Assembly: GCA_022865845.1 (NCBI GenBank)
Contig: JALHUC010000064.1
Span: 1-5,357 of the forward strand
Length of the DNA: 5,357 nucleotides
Direction of reading: 5' to 3'
From: a bacterium
Lineage (GTDB): Bacteria > BMS3Abin14
The position numbers and the translations under genes are program-made. Under the pieces are notes generated by a model that saw only the letters and a list, made by a program, of their open reading frames with translations, searched no databases and was not told the origin of the DNA. Shown here one piece after another: positions 1 to 5,357 of the stretch. The stretch's first letter is position 1. The number at the start of each line of letters is the position of its first letter.

Positions 1-1531
1 CCCACGGCAATTCTCCGGACTCACGTCCGTAGAGGATCTGCTCCGCGGCGGGGATGATCTTTGTCAGGCGCTTCATTGATACACCCCCGGCGGGCAGGTT
101 GTCCAGTACATCTGCCACCGACCTGTCCCCCAGGGAAAGAAGGGCGTCCAGGTAAGCGCCCCTTACGGAACCTGTCTGGACCCTGACCCCTCCAACGGGG
201 CCGAGTCTGGATCGAACTGTTTTCATACGTCCGTTGAGTATGGATTCCGCGGCCATGGGAACCCTTTCAAAAGCTGTCCGCGGTTTCGGCACGAAGGGGT
301 TGACGCTTATCGTTAAAGTGCCCACCTTTCCCCTTGGCCTGCCAAAGTGAAGCATCCTCTCTCTCAGCTTTACGGCAAGCTCCACGATCCCCTCAATATC
401 ACTGTCTGTCTCTTTGGGCAGTCCAACCATGAAATAGAGTTTGAGATTGGGAATCCCCGCATCGAGGAGTATATCCACCCTATCGAGGAACTGTTCATCG
501 GAAAACCGTTTACCGATGGCGCTCCGAAGCTCCACAGTTCCGGCCTCGGGAGCAAGAGACACCGTCCGGTGCCTGGCCGCAACCAGCAGGGCGGCCAGCT
601 TCGGGGTGACCCTTTCGGCCCGGATGGAAGATGGGGAAAAGCTGCCTTCCTGCTCCAGGAGATAAGCGGCCATTTCTTCCAGTCCGGGGTGGTAGGACAC
701 AGCCGTCCCCACTAATCCGATAGTCTTGCGGTAACCAAGCCCAAGTTCTGCTTCCCTCACAAAGGCGTCCATCCCCAGGAACCGCACGGGACCGCAAACC
801 GAACCGGCAGCGCAAAAAAGGCAGCCGGCCGGGCATCCCCTTGAAACCTCCAGCGGATAAAGGCTCCCGAACTCCGAATCGGTGCTCACCACGGCCGGGC
901 GGGCGGGGTTGTCATCCAGATCACTCATGGCAGCGGTTACGATGGTGGATGGGGTTCCCGGGTCGGGGCGGGGCCTGAGGAAGGGGCTGCCGGGCACAGG
1001 CTCGCCTTTATATCTGCCAGGCAGGTAGACACCCGGCACCCTTACCATACTGTCAAGGAAAGCGGCTCTGTCGCTGTCTGGTCCCACGACCAGGAGCTGA
1101 TCCTTTAATATCGGGAGGACAGGTTCTGCGTCCCCGAGGACAATGAGGTCGAAAAGGTGATGACAGGTTTCAGGGTTTATGGTGACTGCCACCCCTCCTC
1201 CGATGAGGAGAGGCCTGGTTATTGGATTTTCAAGCCCTACCCTTCCCGCTTCCAGCAGCCGTGGGAGGTGAACCATATCCGGCTGAAAGGAAACAGAAAG
1301 GGCGATGACATCGAACTCTTCCAGGGATCGCCCTCCATCCGGGAAACTGAGGGAGCGCCCATCCCAGAATACTCTCCGGGCATCAAACCTGTGGTCCTCC
1401 AGGAAAGTCCTGAGAATTGCCTGGTATCCGAGGTTTGGCATGCCCACCCGATAACTGTTCGGGTAGGCCACGGCAACCTTCATACCGCCGCTCCGGGGTG
1501 GCGGCGAGATCCAGGTCTCTTTTGAAACCAT
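1..1531 (-). CDS. Radical SAM protein with N-terminal B12-binding-like domain, partial (C-terminus off the window)
   Basis: An uninterrupted frame of 510 codons runs from an ATG at 1531 past the window edge. Residues 18-145 resemble the Rossmann-like cobalamin-binding domain found before many radical SAM cores: a start like VAVAYPNSYRVGMPNLG, then IGGGVAVTINPE (110-121) and DLIVLGDAEPVLP (128-140). The classic DxHxxG cobalamin-ligand motif is not visible; the matching place reads NSYRVG. The radical SAM core begins near residue 225, with CPAGCLFC holding the CX3CX2C cluster ligands C233, C237 and C240 (bases 812-835). SLAPEAGT (325-332) and KLYFMVGLPKETDSD (364-378) follow, as in uncharacterised family members. 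Its enzyme class should be SAM cleavage to a radical at a 4Fe-4S cluster; the substrate is unknown. The gene lies 18 bases after ftsZ, so co-transcription is likely. The frame end (GELPW) looks close to the family C-terminus, so perhaps only a few dozen residues are missing. The start could instead be the ATG at 1483. Confidence 0.87.
   Translation of the reverse strand, partial: MVSKETWISPPPRSGGMKVAVAYPNSYRVGMPNLGYQAILRTFLEDHRFDARRVFWDGRSLSFPDGGRSLEEFDVIALSVSFQPDMVHLPRLLEAGRVGLENPITRPLLIGGGVAVTINPETCHHLFDLIVLGDAEPVLPILKDQLLVVGPDSDRAAFLDSMVRVPGVYLPGRYKGEPVPGSPFLRPRPDPGTPSTIVTAAMSDLDDNPARPAVVSTDSEFGSLYPLEVSRGCPAGCLFCAAGSVCGPVRFLGMDAFVREAELGLGYRKTIGLVGTAVSYHPGLEEMAAYLLEQEGSFSPSSIRAERVTPKLAALLVAARHRTVSLAPEAGTVELRSAIGKRFSDEQFLDRVDILLDAGIPNLKLYFMVGLPKETDSDIEGIVELAVKLRERMLHFGRPRGKVGTLTISVNPFVPKPRTAFERVPMAAESILNGRMKTVRSRLGPVGGVRVQTGSVRGAYLDALLSLGDRSVADVLDNLPAGGVSMKRLTKIIPAAEQILYGRESGELPW
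812..835 (-). other. Radical SAM CX3CX2C 4Fe-4S cluster motif
   Basis: These codons encode CPAGCLFC, residues 233-240 of the radical SAM protein. The three cysteines have the canonical spacing for ligands of the SAM-binding 4Fe-4S cluster. A further cysteine, C246, follows six residues later in SVCGPVR. From memory, related proteins often have an aromatic or other non-cysteine residue there, so its role is unclear. Confidence 0.88.
1487..1494 (-). promoter_or_regulatory. Possible ribosome binding site for an internal start of the radical SAM gene
   Basis: On the minus strand CGGAGCGG precedes the in-frame ATG at 1483, with GGAG seven bases from it. The longer start at 1531 has only CTTCCGTGCCTGCAAGC upstream, with no purine-rich Shine-Dalgarno sequence. 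This favours translation from 1483 (protein starting MKVAVAYPN), or coupling from ftsZ at 1531 without its own site. The extra 16 residues (ETWISPPP and neighbours) look like the short leader seen before this domain in relatives, so the choice stays open. Confidence 0.4.
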
Positions 1532-1549
1532 GCTTGCAGGCACGGAAGA

Positions 1550-2698
1550 TCAATCCGCCTGGCGCCTTAAAAAGGCCGGAACCTCGAACTCTTCCTCTTC
1601 GATGAGGGTCACCGACGGCCGCCTCACCTTATCGAGGGGATTCTCAGCTTCATTTTTTCGGACATAGGCCGGGATCTCCGAATCGCTTTTCCTATCACTC
1701 CTGTGAGTGTGGATCAGGTCCCGCCCCTTGTGACCGGCTTCGCGGCCGAAACCTGTAGCGATGACGGTAACCATGAGTTCATCCCCTACAGTGTCGTCCT
1801 CAACCCATCCGAAAATGATCTCGGCATCCTCATGGACAGCGGCGCGGATAATGGATGAGGCGTGATGGATCTCCTGGATACCAATGTCGGAGCCAGCAGT
1901 GATGTTAATGAGCACACCGGTGGCGCCATCGATGCTGTTGTCCTCCAGAAGGGGGCTCGAAATGGCTGTTTGAGCTGCCTCGGCAGCCCGGTCGTCCCCA
2001 TCAGCAACCCCTGTTCCCATGAGCGCCCGTCCCTTGCCCGCCATGATGCGCTTGACGTCGGCGAAGTCCAGGTTGATCCGTCCCGGTTTCGTGATGAGAT
2101 CGCTGATACCTTTCACAGCGCAATTGAGAACTTGATCCACGATCGCAAAGGCGTCGGTGGCCCTGGCACCGTGCTTGATCACCGAGAAGATCCGGTCGTT
2201 GGGGATCACAATAAGTGTATCAACACTCTTGCGCAGCTCTTCAAGACCGTCCTCGGCGTTTTTCAGCCTGACTCTGCCCTCAAAGTCAAAGGGCTTGGTG
2301 ACTACGCCCACAGTCAAAGCTCCTGACTCCTTGGCAATTTTGGCCACGATGGGCGCGGCTCCTGTCCCGGTTCCCCCTCCCATGCCGGCGGTGATGAACA
2401 CCATCTCGGTACCCGAGAGGCTCTCTCTTAGCTGCTCTTCGCTCTCCTCGGCCGCCCTGCGGCCCACCTCCGGATCAGCACCCGCTCCAAGACCGTGAGT
2501 CACCTGGATACCCAGCTGTATCCTGGTGGGGGCCAGTGAAGTTTTAAGGGCCTGTGCGTCCGTATTGGCCGAGATAAACTCCACGTTCTTCAAATTGGAC
2601 TGGATCATTGTGTTCAAGGCGTTTCCGCCGCCGCCACCGACCCCAACGACCTTAATCCTGGCCTTGAGATCCTTACTGTCTTCCGCAAATGTAAACAT
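1550..2698 (-). CDS. ftsZ: Cell division protein FtsZ
   Basis: FtsZ is the tubulin-like GTPase that polymerises at midcell into the Z ring and recruits the divisome. The 382-residue protein is complete. Visible are the nucleotide-binding glycine loop GVGGGGGNA (19-27), NTD (45-47), the tubulin signature GGGTGTG (107-113), and the catalytic T7 loop NLDFADV (209-215), whose D211 and D214 complete the GTPase site of the next subunit. The conserved core ends near GFGRE (316-320). A charged linker of about 50 residues follows, then the C-terminal peptide [12 protein letters not shown] (371-382), which by homology binds FtsA. I place the start at the ATG at 2698, preceded by GGAGGTG at five bases. 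The upstream in-frame TTG at 2713 overlaps that ribosome binding site and is unlikely. It follows ftsA after a structured 128-base spacer. Nothing in the protein is truncated or odd. Confidence 0.98.
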   Translation of the reverse strand: MFTFAEDSKDLKARIKVVGVGGGGGNALNTMIQSNLKNVEFISANTDAQALKTSLAPTRIQLGIQVTHGLGAGADPEVGRRAAEESEEQLRESLSGTEMVFITAGMGGGTGTGAAPIVAKIAKESGALTVGVVTKPFDFEGRVRLKNAEDGLEELRKSVDTLIVIPNDRIFSVIKHGARATDAFAIVDQVLNCAVKGISDLITKPGRINLDFADVKRIMAGKGRALMGTGVADGDDRAAEAAQTAISSPLLEDNSIDGATGVLINITAGSDIGIQEIHHASSIIRAAVHEDAEIIFGWVEDDTVGDELMVTVIATGFGREAGHKGRDLIHTHRSDRKSDSEIPAYVRKNEAENPLDKVRRPSVTLIEEEEFEVPAFLRRQAD

Positions 2699-2699
2699 C

Positions 2700-2719
2700 A
2701 GTTCACCTCCCAATGAACT
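2700..2719 (-). repeat. Six-bp inverted repeat enclosing the ftsZ Shine-Dalgarno sequence
   Basis: On the minus strand AGTTCA (2719-2714) and TGAACT (2705-2700) are perfect reverse complements around the eight-base loop TTGGGAGG. The stem ends one base before the ftsZ start codon. In RNA this would present the Shine-Dalgarno core in a loop while pairing its last two bases. The repeat is seen directly; any effect on translation is inferred. Confidence 0.6.
2704..2710 (-). promoter_or_regulatory. ftsZ Shine-Dalgarno sequence, partly in a hairpin loop
   Basis: The minus strand reads GGAGGTG here, five bases before the ftsZ ATG at 2698, a near-ideal ribosome binding site. It decides the start in favour of 2698 over the TTG at 2713. 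The GGAGG part sits in the loop of the small inverted repeat at 2700-2719, so its accessibility may depend on RNA folding. Confidence 0.9.
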
Positions 2720-2744
2720 CGAGCGATCCCGAATCGCTCGAATT
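2716..2744 (-). repeat. Twelve-bp inverted repeat (hairpin) upstream of the ftsZ ribosome binding site
   Basis: The arms AATTCGAGCGAT and ATCGCTCGAGTT (minus strand) pair over twelve positions with one G-T wobble. The inner nine are perfect and the loop is TCGGG. The stem is GC-rich, but no T-tract follows on either strand: the minus strand continues CATTGGGAGG, the plus strand AAGTCCTGAG. An intrinsic terminator is therefore unlikely. Its outer pairs share bases 2716-2719 with the Shine-Dalgarno hairpin, while the perfect core shares only base 2719. The two could stack or compete. Confidence 0.75.
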
Positions 2745-2746
2745 AA

Positions 2747-2821
2747 GTCCTGAGTCCAAAGTCCGAGGTCCAGAGAAAATTGCTGTTTTTAACTCTGGAC
2801 TCTGGTCTCTGGACGCTAGAC
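2747..2821. repeat. Heptamer-periodic inverted repeat in the ftsA-ftsZ spacer
   Basis: On the plus strand GTCC recurs every seven bases, at 2747, 2754, 2761 and 2768. The opposite arm carries inverted counterparts at the same period: GGAC at 2797, GGTC at 2804, GGAC at 2811 and AGAC at 2818. The inner ends form a perfect eight-bp stem, GTCCAGAG (2768-2775) with CTCTGGAC (2793-2800). An AAAA/TTTT pairing lies inside around a small loop. The outer heptamers pair imperfectly. No protein is encoded here, and no T-tract follows that would make it a terminator. It resembles a dispersed intergenic repeat of short tandem heptamers, but copy number cannot be judged from one window. Confidence 0.72.
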
Positions 2822-2826
2822 TGCTT

Positions 2827-4059
2827 CTAAAAAAAGTCCGTAAGCCATCCCTTCATCTTCACCACGATCTTGTCAAAGATCCCTGTTTCATTGTGCCCGA
2901 ACCCGGTTTCGCTGGCGTGGGTGGCGGCGTATTTTACAAGCCCCACCGCCGTGGCATACATGGGGCTGTTAACCACATCTATCAGCCCGCCTATATCAAT
3001 AGGTGTTCCCCGGCGAACAGGCAGGTTAAACACCTGTTCGGCAAGTTCCGTCATACCCGGCATGATCACCGTTCCGCCGGTGATGACCACTCCTGATGCG
3101 ATCCTGTCGTCATAACCAGACTTCAGGATCTCCCGGTTGATAAGGTCGAAAAACTCCTCTGCCCTCGGTTCGATGATCTCAGCCAGGGACATCCTCGAAA
3201 CGGTCCTGGGTTTGTGCCCTCCCACGGAGAGGACCTCCACCACCTCATCCTCCCCCACCATATCGGTGAGGGCGCAACCGTATTTTTTCTTGATCTTTTC
3301 CGCTTCCGTAGTGGGTGTCCTGAGACCGTAGGCAATATCGTTGGTCAGGTTGACGCCCCCCAGGGCCAGCACCGCTGTGTGCTTGATGCTTCCGTCTCCA
3401 AGGATAGCCACATCGGTGGTTCCCCCGCCGATATCAACCAGGGCTACACCCAGTTCTTTCTCCTCCTCCGTGAGCACCGCGTCGGCCGCAGCCAGAGGTT
3501 CCAATACGATATCCAGTACGTCCAGCCCCGCACGGTGGCAGCACTTGATGACGTTCTGGGCAGAGGTGACTGCCCCGGTAACGATGTGGACCCGGGCCTC
3601 GAGCCTGACTCCTGACATCCCGAGAGGGTCTCTTATTCCATCCTGATCATCGACGATATACTCCTGGGGCAGAATATGGATCACTTCACGGTCCAGGGGC
3701 ATGGCCACAGCCTGTGCTGCATCGATGACCCGCTCAACGTCCTTCTTTGAAACCTCCCGGGTTTTAACAGCAACGACACCATGGCTGTTAAACCCCTTGA
3801 TATGGCCGCCGGCGATCCCTGCATAGACTCCCTGTATGGGCACCCCGGCCATGAGTTCAGCCTCTTCTATCGCCTTCTTGATGGAATCCACCGTGTAATC
3901 GATGTTTATCACCACACCCTTCCGAAGGCCCCTGGATGGTGTGGTCCCGATACCGATGATCTCGCACTTCCCGCCGTCTCCCACGGCTGCCACCACCGCA
4001 CAGATCTTGGTGGTGCCTATATCCAGTCCAACTACGATCCGCTCCTTACCTTTGGCCAT
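2827..4059 (-). CDS. ftsA: Cell division protein FtsA
   Basis: FtsA is an actin-fold ATPase on the inner face of the cytoplasmic membrane. It tethers FtsZ filaments and recruits later division proteins. The protein has 410 residues, close to the usual size of about 420. Visible are phosphate loop 1 GLDIGTTK (11-18), the FtsA-specific 1C subdomain (about 86-165, with HIKGFNSHGV), phosphate loop 2 VDIGGGTTD (208-216), the adenosine motif VVITGGTVIMPGM (324-336) and GLVKYA (373-378). A short linker then leads to the C-terminal amphipathic membrane-targeting helix, about IFDKIVVKMKGWLTDFF (394-410). I chose the ATG at 4059, four bases after the ftsQ stop, with GGGAGG eight bases upstream and MAKGKERIVVGLDIG matching family starts. 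The open frame reaches back to 4134, but those 25 extra codons lie within ftsQ and do not look like FtsA. All key motifs are intact. Confidence 0.97.
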   Translation of the reverse strand: MAKGKERIVVGLDIGTTKICAVVAAVGDGGKCEIIGIGTTPSRGLRKGVVINIDYTVDSIKKAIEEAELMAGVPIQGVYAGIAGGHIKGFNSHGVVAVKTREVSKKDVERVIDAAQAVAMPLDREVIHILPQEYIVDDQDGIRDPLGMSGVRLEARVHIVTGAVTSAQNVIKCCHRAGLDVLDIVLEPLAAADAVLTEEEKELGVALVDIGGGTTDVAILGDGSIKHTAVLALGGVNLTNDIAYGLRTPTTEAEKIKKKYGCALTDMVGEDEVVEVLSVGGHKPRTVSRMSLAEIIEPRAEEFFDLINREILKSGYDDRIASGVVITGGTVIMPGMTELAEQVFNLPVRRGTPIDIGGLIDVVNSPMYATAVGLVKYAATHASETGFGHNETGIFDKIVVKMKGWLTDFF

Positions 4060-4063
4060 CTGC

Positions 4064-4936
4064 TTATCCTCCCGCAGGGGAAAGACCGTTCCCCCCTGAC
4101 GCATCATGCTTTCTTTCAGGCATTCCAATGACACGATCCTCGAACCTCAGATCGTATCCGGCAGATCGAACATCAAAAACCCCTGCTTCCATGAGACGAG
4201 CCAGCTTTTTCATCTGGACATCCATTCTCCCCTGTTTAAGAACAAGAACCGTACCGCTGTCCATGAGGGAAACCTTGACCAGATTCCCTTCCACAGCCAA
4301 TTCGGATATCCTTTCCTGTCCGATAAGACCGGACTGGGGAATATTTCGAAGGACCTCCATGGCTGGCTGCGCCTCGATCATCATCCGCCCCGGCACCCCG
4401 GACTCCGGGACCCCGGTGATAACCGGATACCCCTTGGGGTAAGCAGTGTGAAGACTAAGGACAACCCCCTCGGCATCAACCAAAGTGAATTGCCGGCCAA
4501 GGACAACAGCTACAGGAACCCTCTCCTTCACAGATATTCTCAGTGTGCCCGGAAGCTCTCGCACTACGGTAGCCTCCTTGACAAAGGGGTGTGTGGTCAC
4601 CTTCCTGCGAACCTCCTCCAGATCGATCCTCAGCAGGGAATCCCCCTTCACAACTCCTGCTAGCCGGCGGATAGCGTCCGGCTGAACATCCTGACACCCT
4701 TCAACCTCTACGATCCTTACAGACAGGGACTCCAGGCCCATAACCTTTCCAACACCCAAGTAGGCACCATAAAGAATACCCAGGGCCATAGCACCCACTG
4801 CAGCTCCCCTGATGATCCACCATCCCCTCACCAGGAAGTGCCTGGCAGAGAAACCTGTCCTCTTCTTTTTGACCATGGAAACCCGCTTCGCAGGCTTTCC
4901 AGCTCTCTTTCTGCTTGTGGAGGTTTTGTGCTTCAC
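4064..4936 (-). CDS. ftsQ: Cell division protein FtsQ (POTRA domain divisome protein)
   Basis: FtsQ is a bitopic inner-membrane protein that links early cytoplasmic division proteins to the periplasmic FtsB/FtsL and peptidoglycan synthesis machinery. The 290-residue protein fits the family. It has a long Lys/Arg-rich cytoplasmic tail (1-37), one membrane segment (about 39-63, from GWWIIRGAAVG to YLGVG), a POTRA domain (about 71-139, VRIVEVEGCQDV through ELPGTLRISVKERVP), and the FtsQ beta domain (about 140-270) ending in AGYDLRFEDRVIGMP. The final 18 residues are a loose Gly-rich tail. The start is a GTG at 4936 whose GTGA overlaps the ddl stop by four bases, a coupling arrangement; a weak purine stretch, GGGAGAGGG, lies upstream. 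An ATG at 4876 (residue 21) is possible but has no good ribosome binding site and would remove much of the basic tail. FtsQ is poorly conserved in sequence, so identity rests on topology, POTRA pattern and context. Confidence 0.94.
   Translation of the reverse strand: MKHKTSTSRKRAGKPAKRVSMVKKKRTGFSARHFLVRGWWIIRGAAVGAMALGILYGAYLGVGKVMGLESLSVRIVEVEGCQDVQPDAIRRLAGVVKGDSLLRIDLEEVRRKVTTHPFVKEATVVRELPGTLRISVKERVPVAVVLGRQFTLVDAEGVVLSLHTAYPKGYPVITGVPESGVPGRMMIEAQPAMEVLRNIPQSGLIGQERISELAVEGNLVKVSLMDSGTVLVLKQGRMDVQMKKLARLMEAGVFDVRSAGYDLRFEDRVIGMPERKHDASGGNGLSPAGG
4068..4073 (-). promoter_or_regulatory. ftsA ribosome binding site within the ftsQ 3' end
   Basis: The minus strand reads GGGAGG, eight bases before the ftsA ATG at 4059. 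These bases are also part of the last ftsQ codons (GCG GGA GGA, then TAA). A ribosome ending ftsQ would stop on top of the site, which fits translational coupling of ftsA to ftsQ. The coupling is an inference from the arrangement. Confidence 0.82.
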
Positions 4937-5357
4937 CGGCTTCCCTCTCCCGCAGCCTGGAGCATCTCCATGACCAGTTGGGTAAACCCGATCCCCACTC
5001 CCGCAGCCGATTTGGGCAGCAGGCTGTTGGGAGTCATGCCCGGTATGGTGTTGACCTCGATCACCTGGAAACGGTCACCGGCTCCGCGAAAATCAACCCG
5101 GACAGCGCCGCAGCATCTCAGGGCCCTGGCTGCGGCCCGGGCCGCCTCCTGAACCGTTCTGGTGGCATCTTCCCCGATGGAGGCAGGGACACGATACTCC
5201 TGGGCTCCGGTTACGTACTTGGTCTCGTAATCGTAGAACCCCGATTCGGTAACGATCTGAACGATAGCCATCGGACGATCGTTGAGCACTCCCACCGTAA
5301 GGTCCTCACCTTCCACGAACTCCTCCACCAGGACATCCGGATCGTGGGATGCGGCGA
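4933..5357 (-). CDS. ddl: D-alanine--D-alanine ligase, C-terminal part (N-terminus off the window)
   Basis: Ddl is the cytoplasmic ATP-grasp enzyme that joins two D-alanines, using ATP, for the MurF step of peptidoglycan precursor synthesis. Only the last 140 residues are present. They include VLVEEFVEGEDLTVGVL (8-24 of the fragment), the omega-loop segment SGFYDYETKY (38-47), and the metal and ATP site RVDF...EVNTIPGMTPNSLLPKSAA. Fragment residues D88, E100 and N102 should be the magnesium ligands, and R86, G106, S111 and L112 match substrate-site residues known from E. coli DdlB. Tyr47 in the KY pair is the residue type of true D-Ala-D-Ala ligases; D-Ala-D-Lac ligases often have Phe there. 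The frame is open to the window edge and ends at a TGA overlapping the ftsQ start by four bases. The usual Ddl length is about 300-310 residues, so a little over half lies beyond base 5357. It can also be called ddlB. Confidence 0.96.
   Translation of the reverse strand, partial: AASHDPDVLVEEFVEGEDLTVGVLNDRPMAIVQIVTESGFYDYETKYVTGAQEYRVPASIGEDATRTVQEAARAAARALRCCGAVRVDFRGAGDRFQVIEVNTIPGMTPNSLLPKSAAGVGIGFTQLVMEMLQAAGEGSR

Larger units (their letters stand above)
2699..2826. other. ftsA-ftsZ intergenic spacer
   Basis: This 128-base stretch is the only real gap in the window. It holds, in minus-strand order, the heptamer inverted repeat, the 12-bp hairpin and the Shine-Dalgarno hairpin of ftsZ. 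I looked for a sigma-70-type promoter. The only AT-rich candidate for a -10 box, TTAATT at 2746-2741, has ACCTCG at the -35 distance, which is not a match. No RNA gene or small ORF is supported. Confidence 0.8.

Noticed and set aside
347..715. Plus-strand frames at the left of the window (also 441-665 and 1157-1525)
   Set aside because: They are antisense to the radical SAM gene and encode no recognisable protein.
510..836. A 108-codon minus-strand frame inside the radical SAM gene
   Set aside because: The other minus-strand frame carries the CX3CX2C motif and stays open for 510 codons. This one is an Arg/Gly-rich shadow.
1532..1552. Possible read-through fusion of FtsZ to the radical SAM protein
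   Set aside because: The two genes share a frame across one TGA, but this happens by chance in one of three cases. No read-through signal is visible, and a fusion would bury the FtsZ C-terminal peptide.
1862..2326. A 154-codon plus-strand open frame opposite ftsZ
   Set aside because: It lies wholly antisense to conserved ftsZ codons, has no recognisable domain, and is expected from GC-rich codon usage.
2699..2713. TTG start for ftsZ at 2713
   Set aside because: Its first codons are the Shine-Dalgarno sequence itself (GGA GGT GAA), which correctly serves the ATG at 2698.
2716..2744. Hairpin as a rho-independent terminator between ftsA and ftsZ
   Set aside because: No T-tract follows the stem on either strand.
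2741..2746. TTAATT as a -10 box of an ftsZ promoter
   Set aside because: The sequence at the -35 distance (ACCTCG) does not match, and AT-rich words are expected in a spacer.
4060..4134. N-terminal extension of FtsA to an upstream start at 4134
   Set aside because: The 25 extra codons overlap the ftsQ 3' end and do not resemble FtsA. The ATG at 4059 has a good ribosome binding site and a family-like start.
4106..4663. A 185-codon plus-strand open frame opposite ftsQ
   Set aside because: It is antisense to ftsQ, has low-complexity shadow composition and no family resemblance. Length alone is not support.

Overview
The window is a slice of a bacterial division and cell wall (dcw) cluster. All five genes read on the minus strand, so transcription runs from base 5357 towards base 1. 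In that order they are: the C-terminal part of ddl (D-alanine--D-alanine ligase), ftsQ, ftsA, ftsZ, and a radical SAM protein that runs off the left edge. Coding density is high. The only non-coding stretch longer than 20 bases is the 128-base ftsA-ftsZ spacer.

The sequence looks moderately GC-rich, with many GC-ending codons. FtsA and FtsZ resemble those of Deltaproteobacteria in the broad sense (Desulfobacterota/Desulfuromonadota). From memory, the order ddl-ftsQ-ftsA-ftsZ followed by a radical SAM gene is also familiar from Geobacter-like genomes. The assignment to that broad group is an inference of moderate confidence, and no species can be named.

Region by region: (a) 4933-5357, the end of ddl, which makes the D-Ala-D-Ala dipeptide for peptidoglycan precursors. 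(b) 4064-4936, ftsQ, a bitopic divisome protein whose GTG start overlaps the ddl stop. (c) 2827-4059, ftsA, the actin-like membrane anchor of FtsZ, four bases after ftsQ, with its ribosome binding site inside the last ftsQ codons. (d) 2699-2826, a spacer filled with inverted repeats: a heptamer-periodic inverted repeat, a 12-bp hairpin, and a small hairpin that holds the ftsZ Shine-Dalgarno sequence in its loop. (e) 1550-2698, ftsZ, the tubulin-like division GTPase, complete with its C-terminal FtsA-binding peptide. (f) 1-1531, a radical SAM/B12-binding-like protein of unknown substrate, 18 bases after ftsZ and apparently co-transcribed.

Tight spacing from ddl to ftsA suggests translational coupling. 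The structured leader before ftsZ is where FtsZ output could be set separately from FtsA. I see no mobile element, CRISPR array, RNA gene or convincing intrinsic terminator. The division genes are ordinary and intact. The features most worth a second look are the ftsA-ftsZ spacer and the uncharacterised radical SAM protein.
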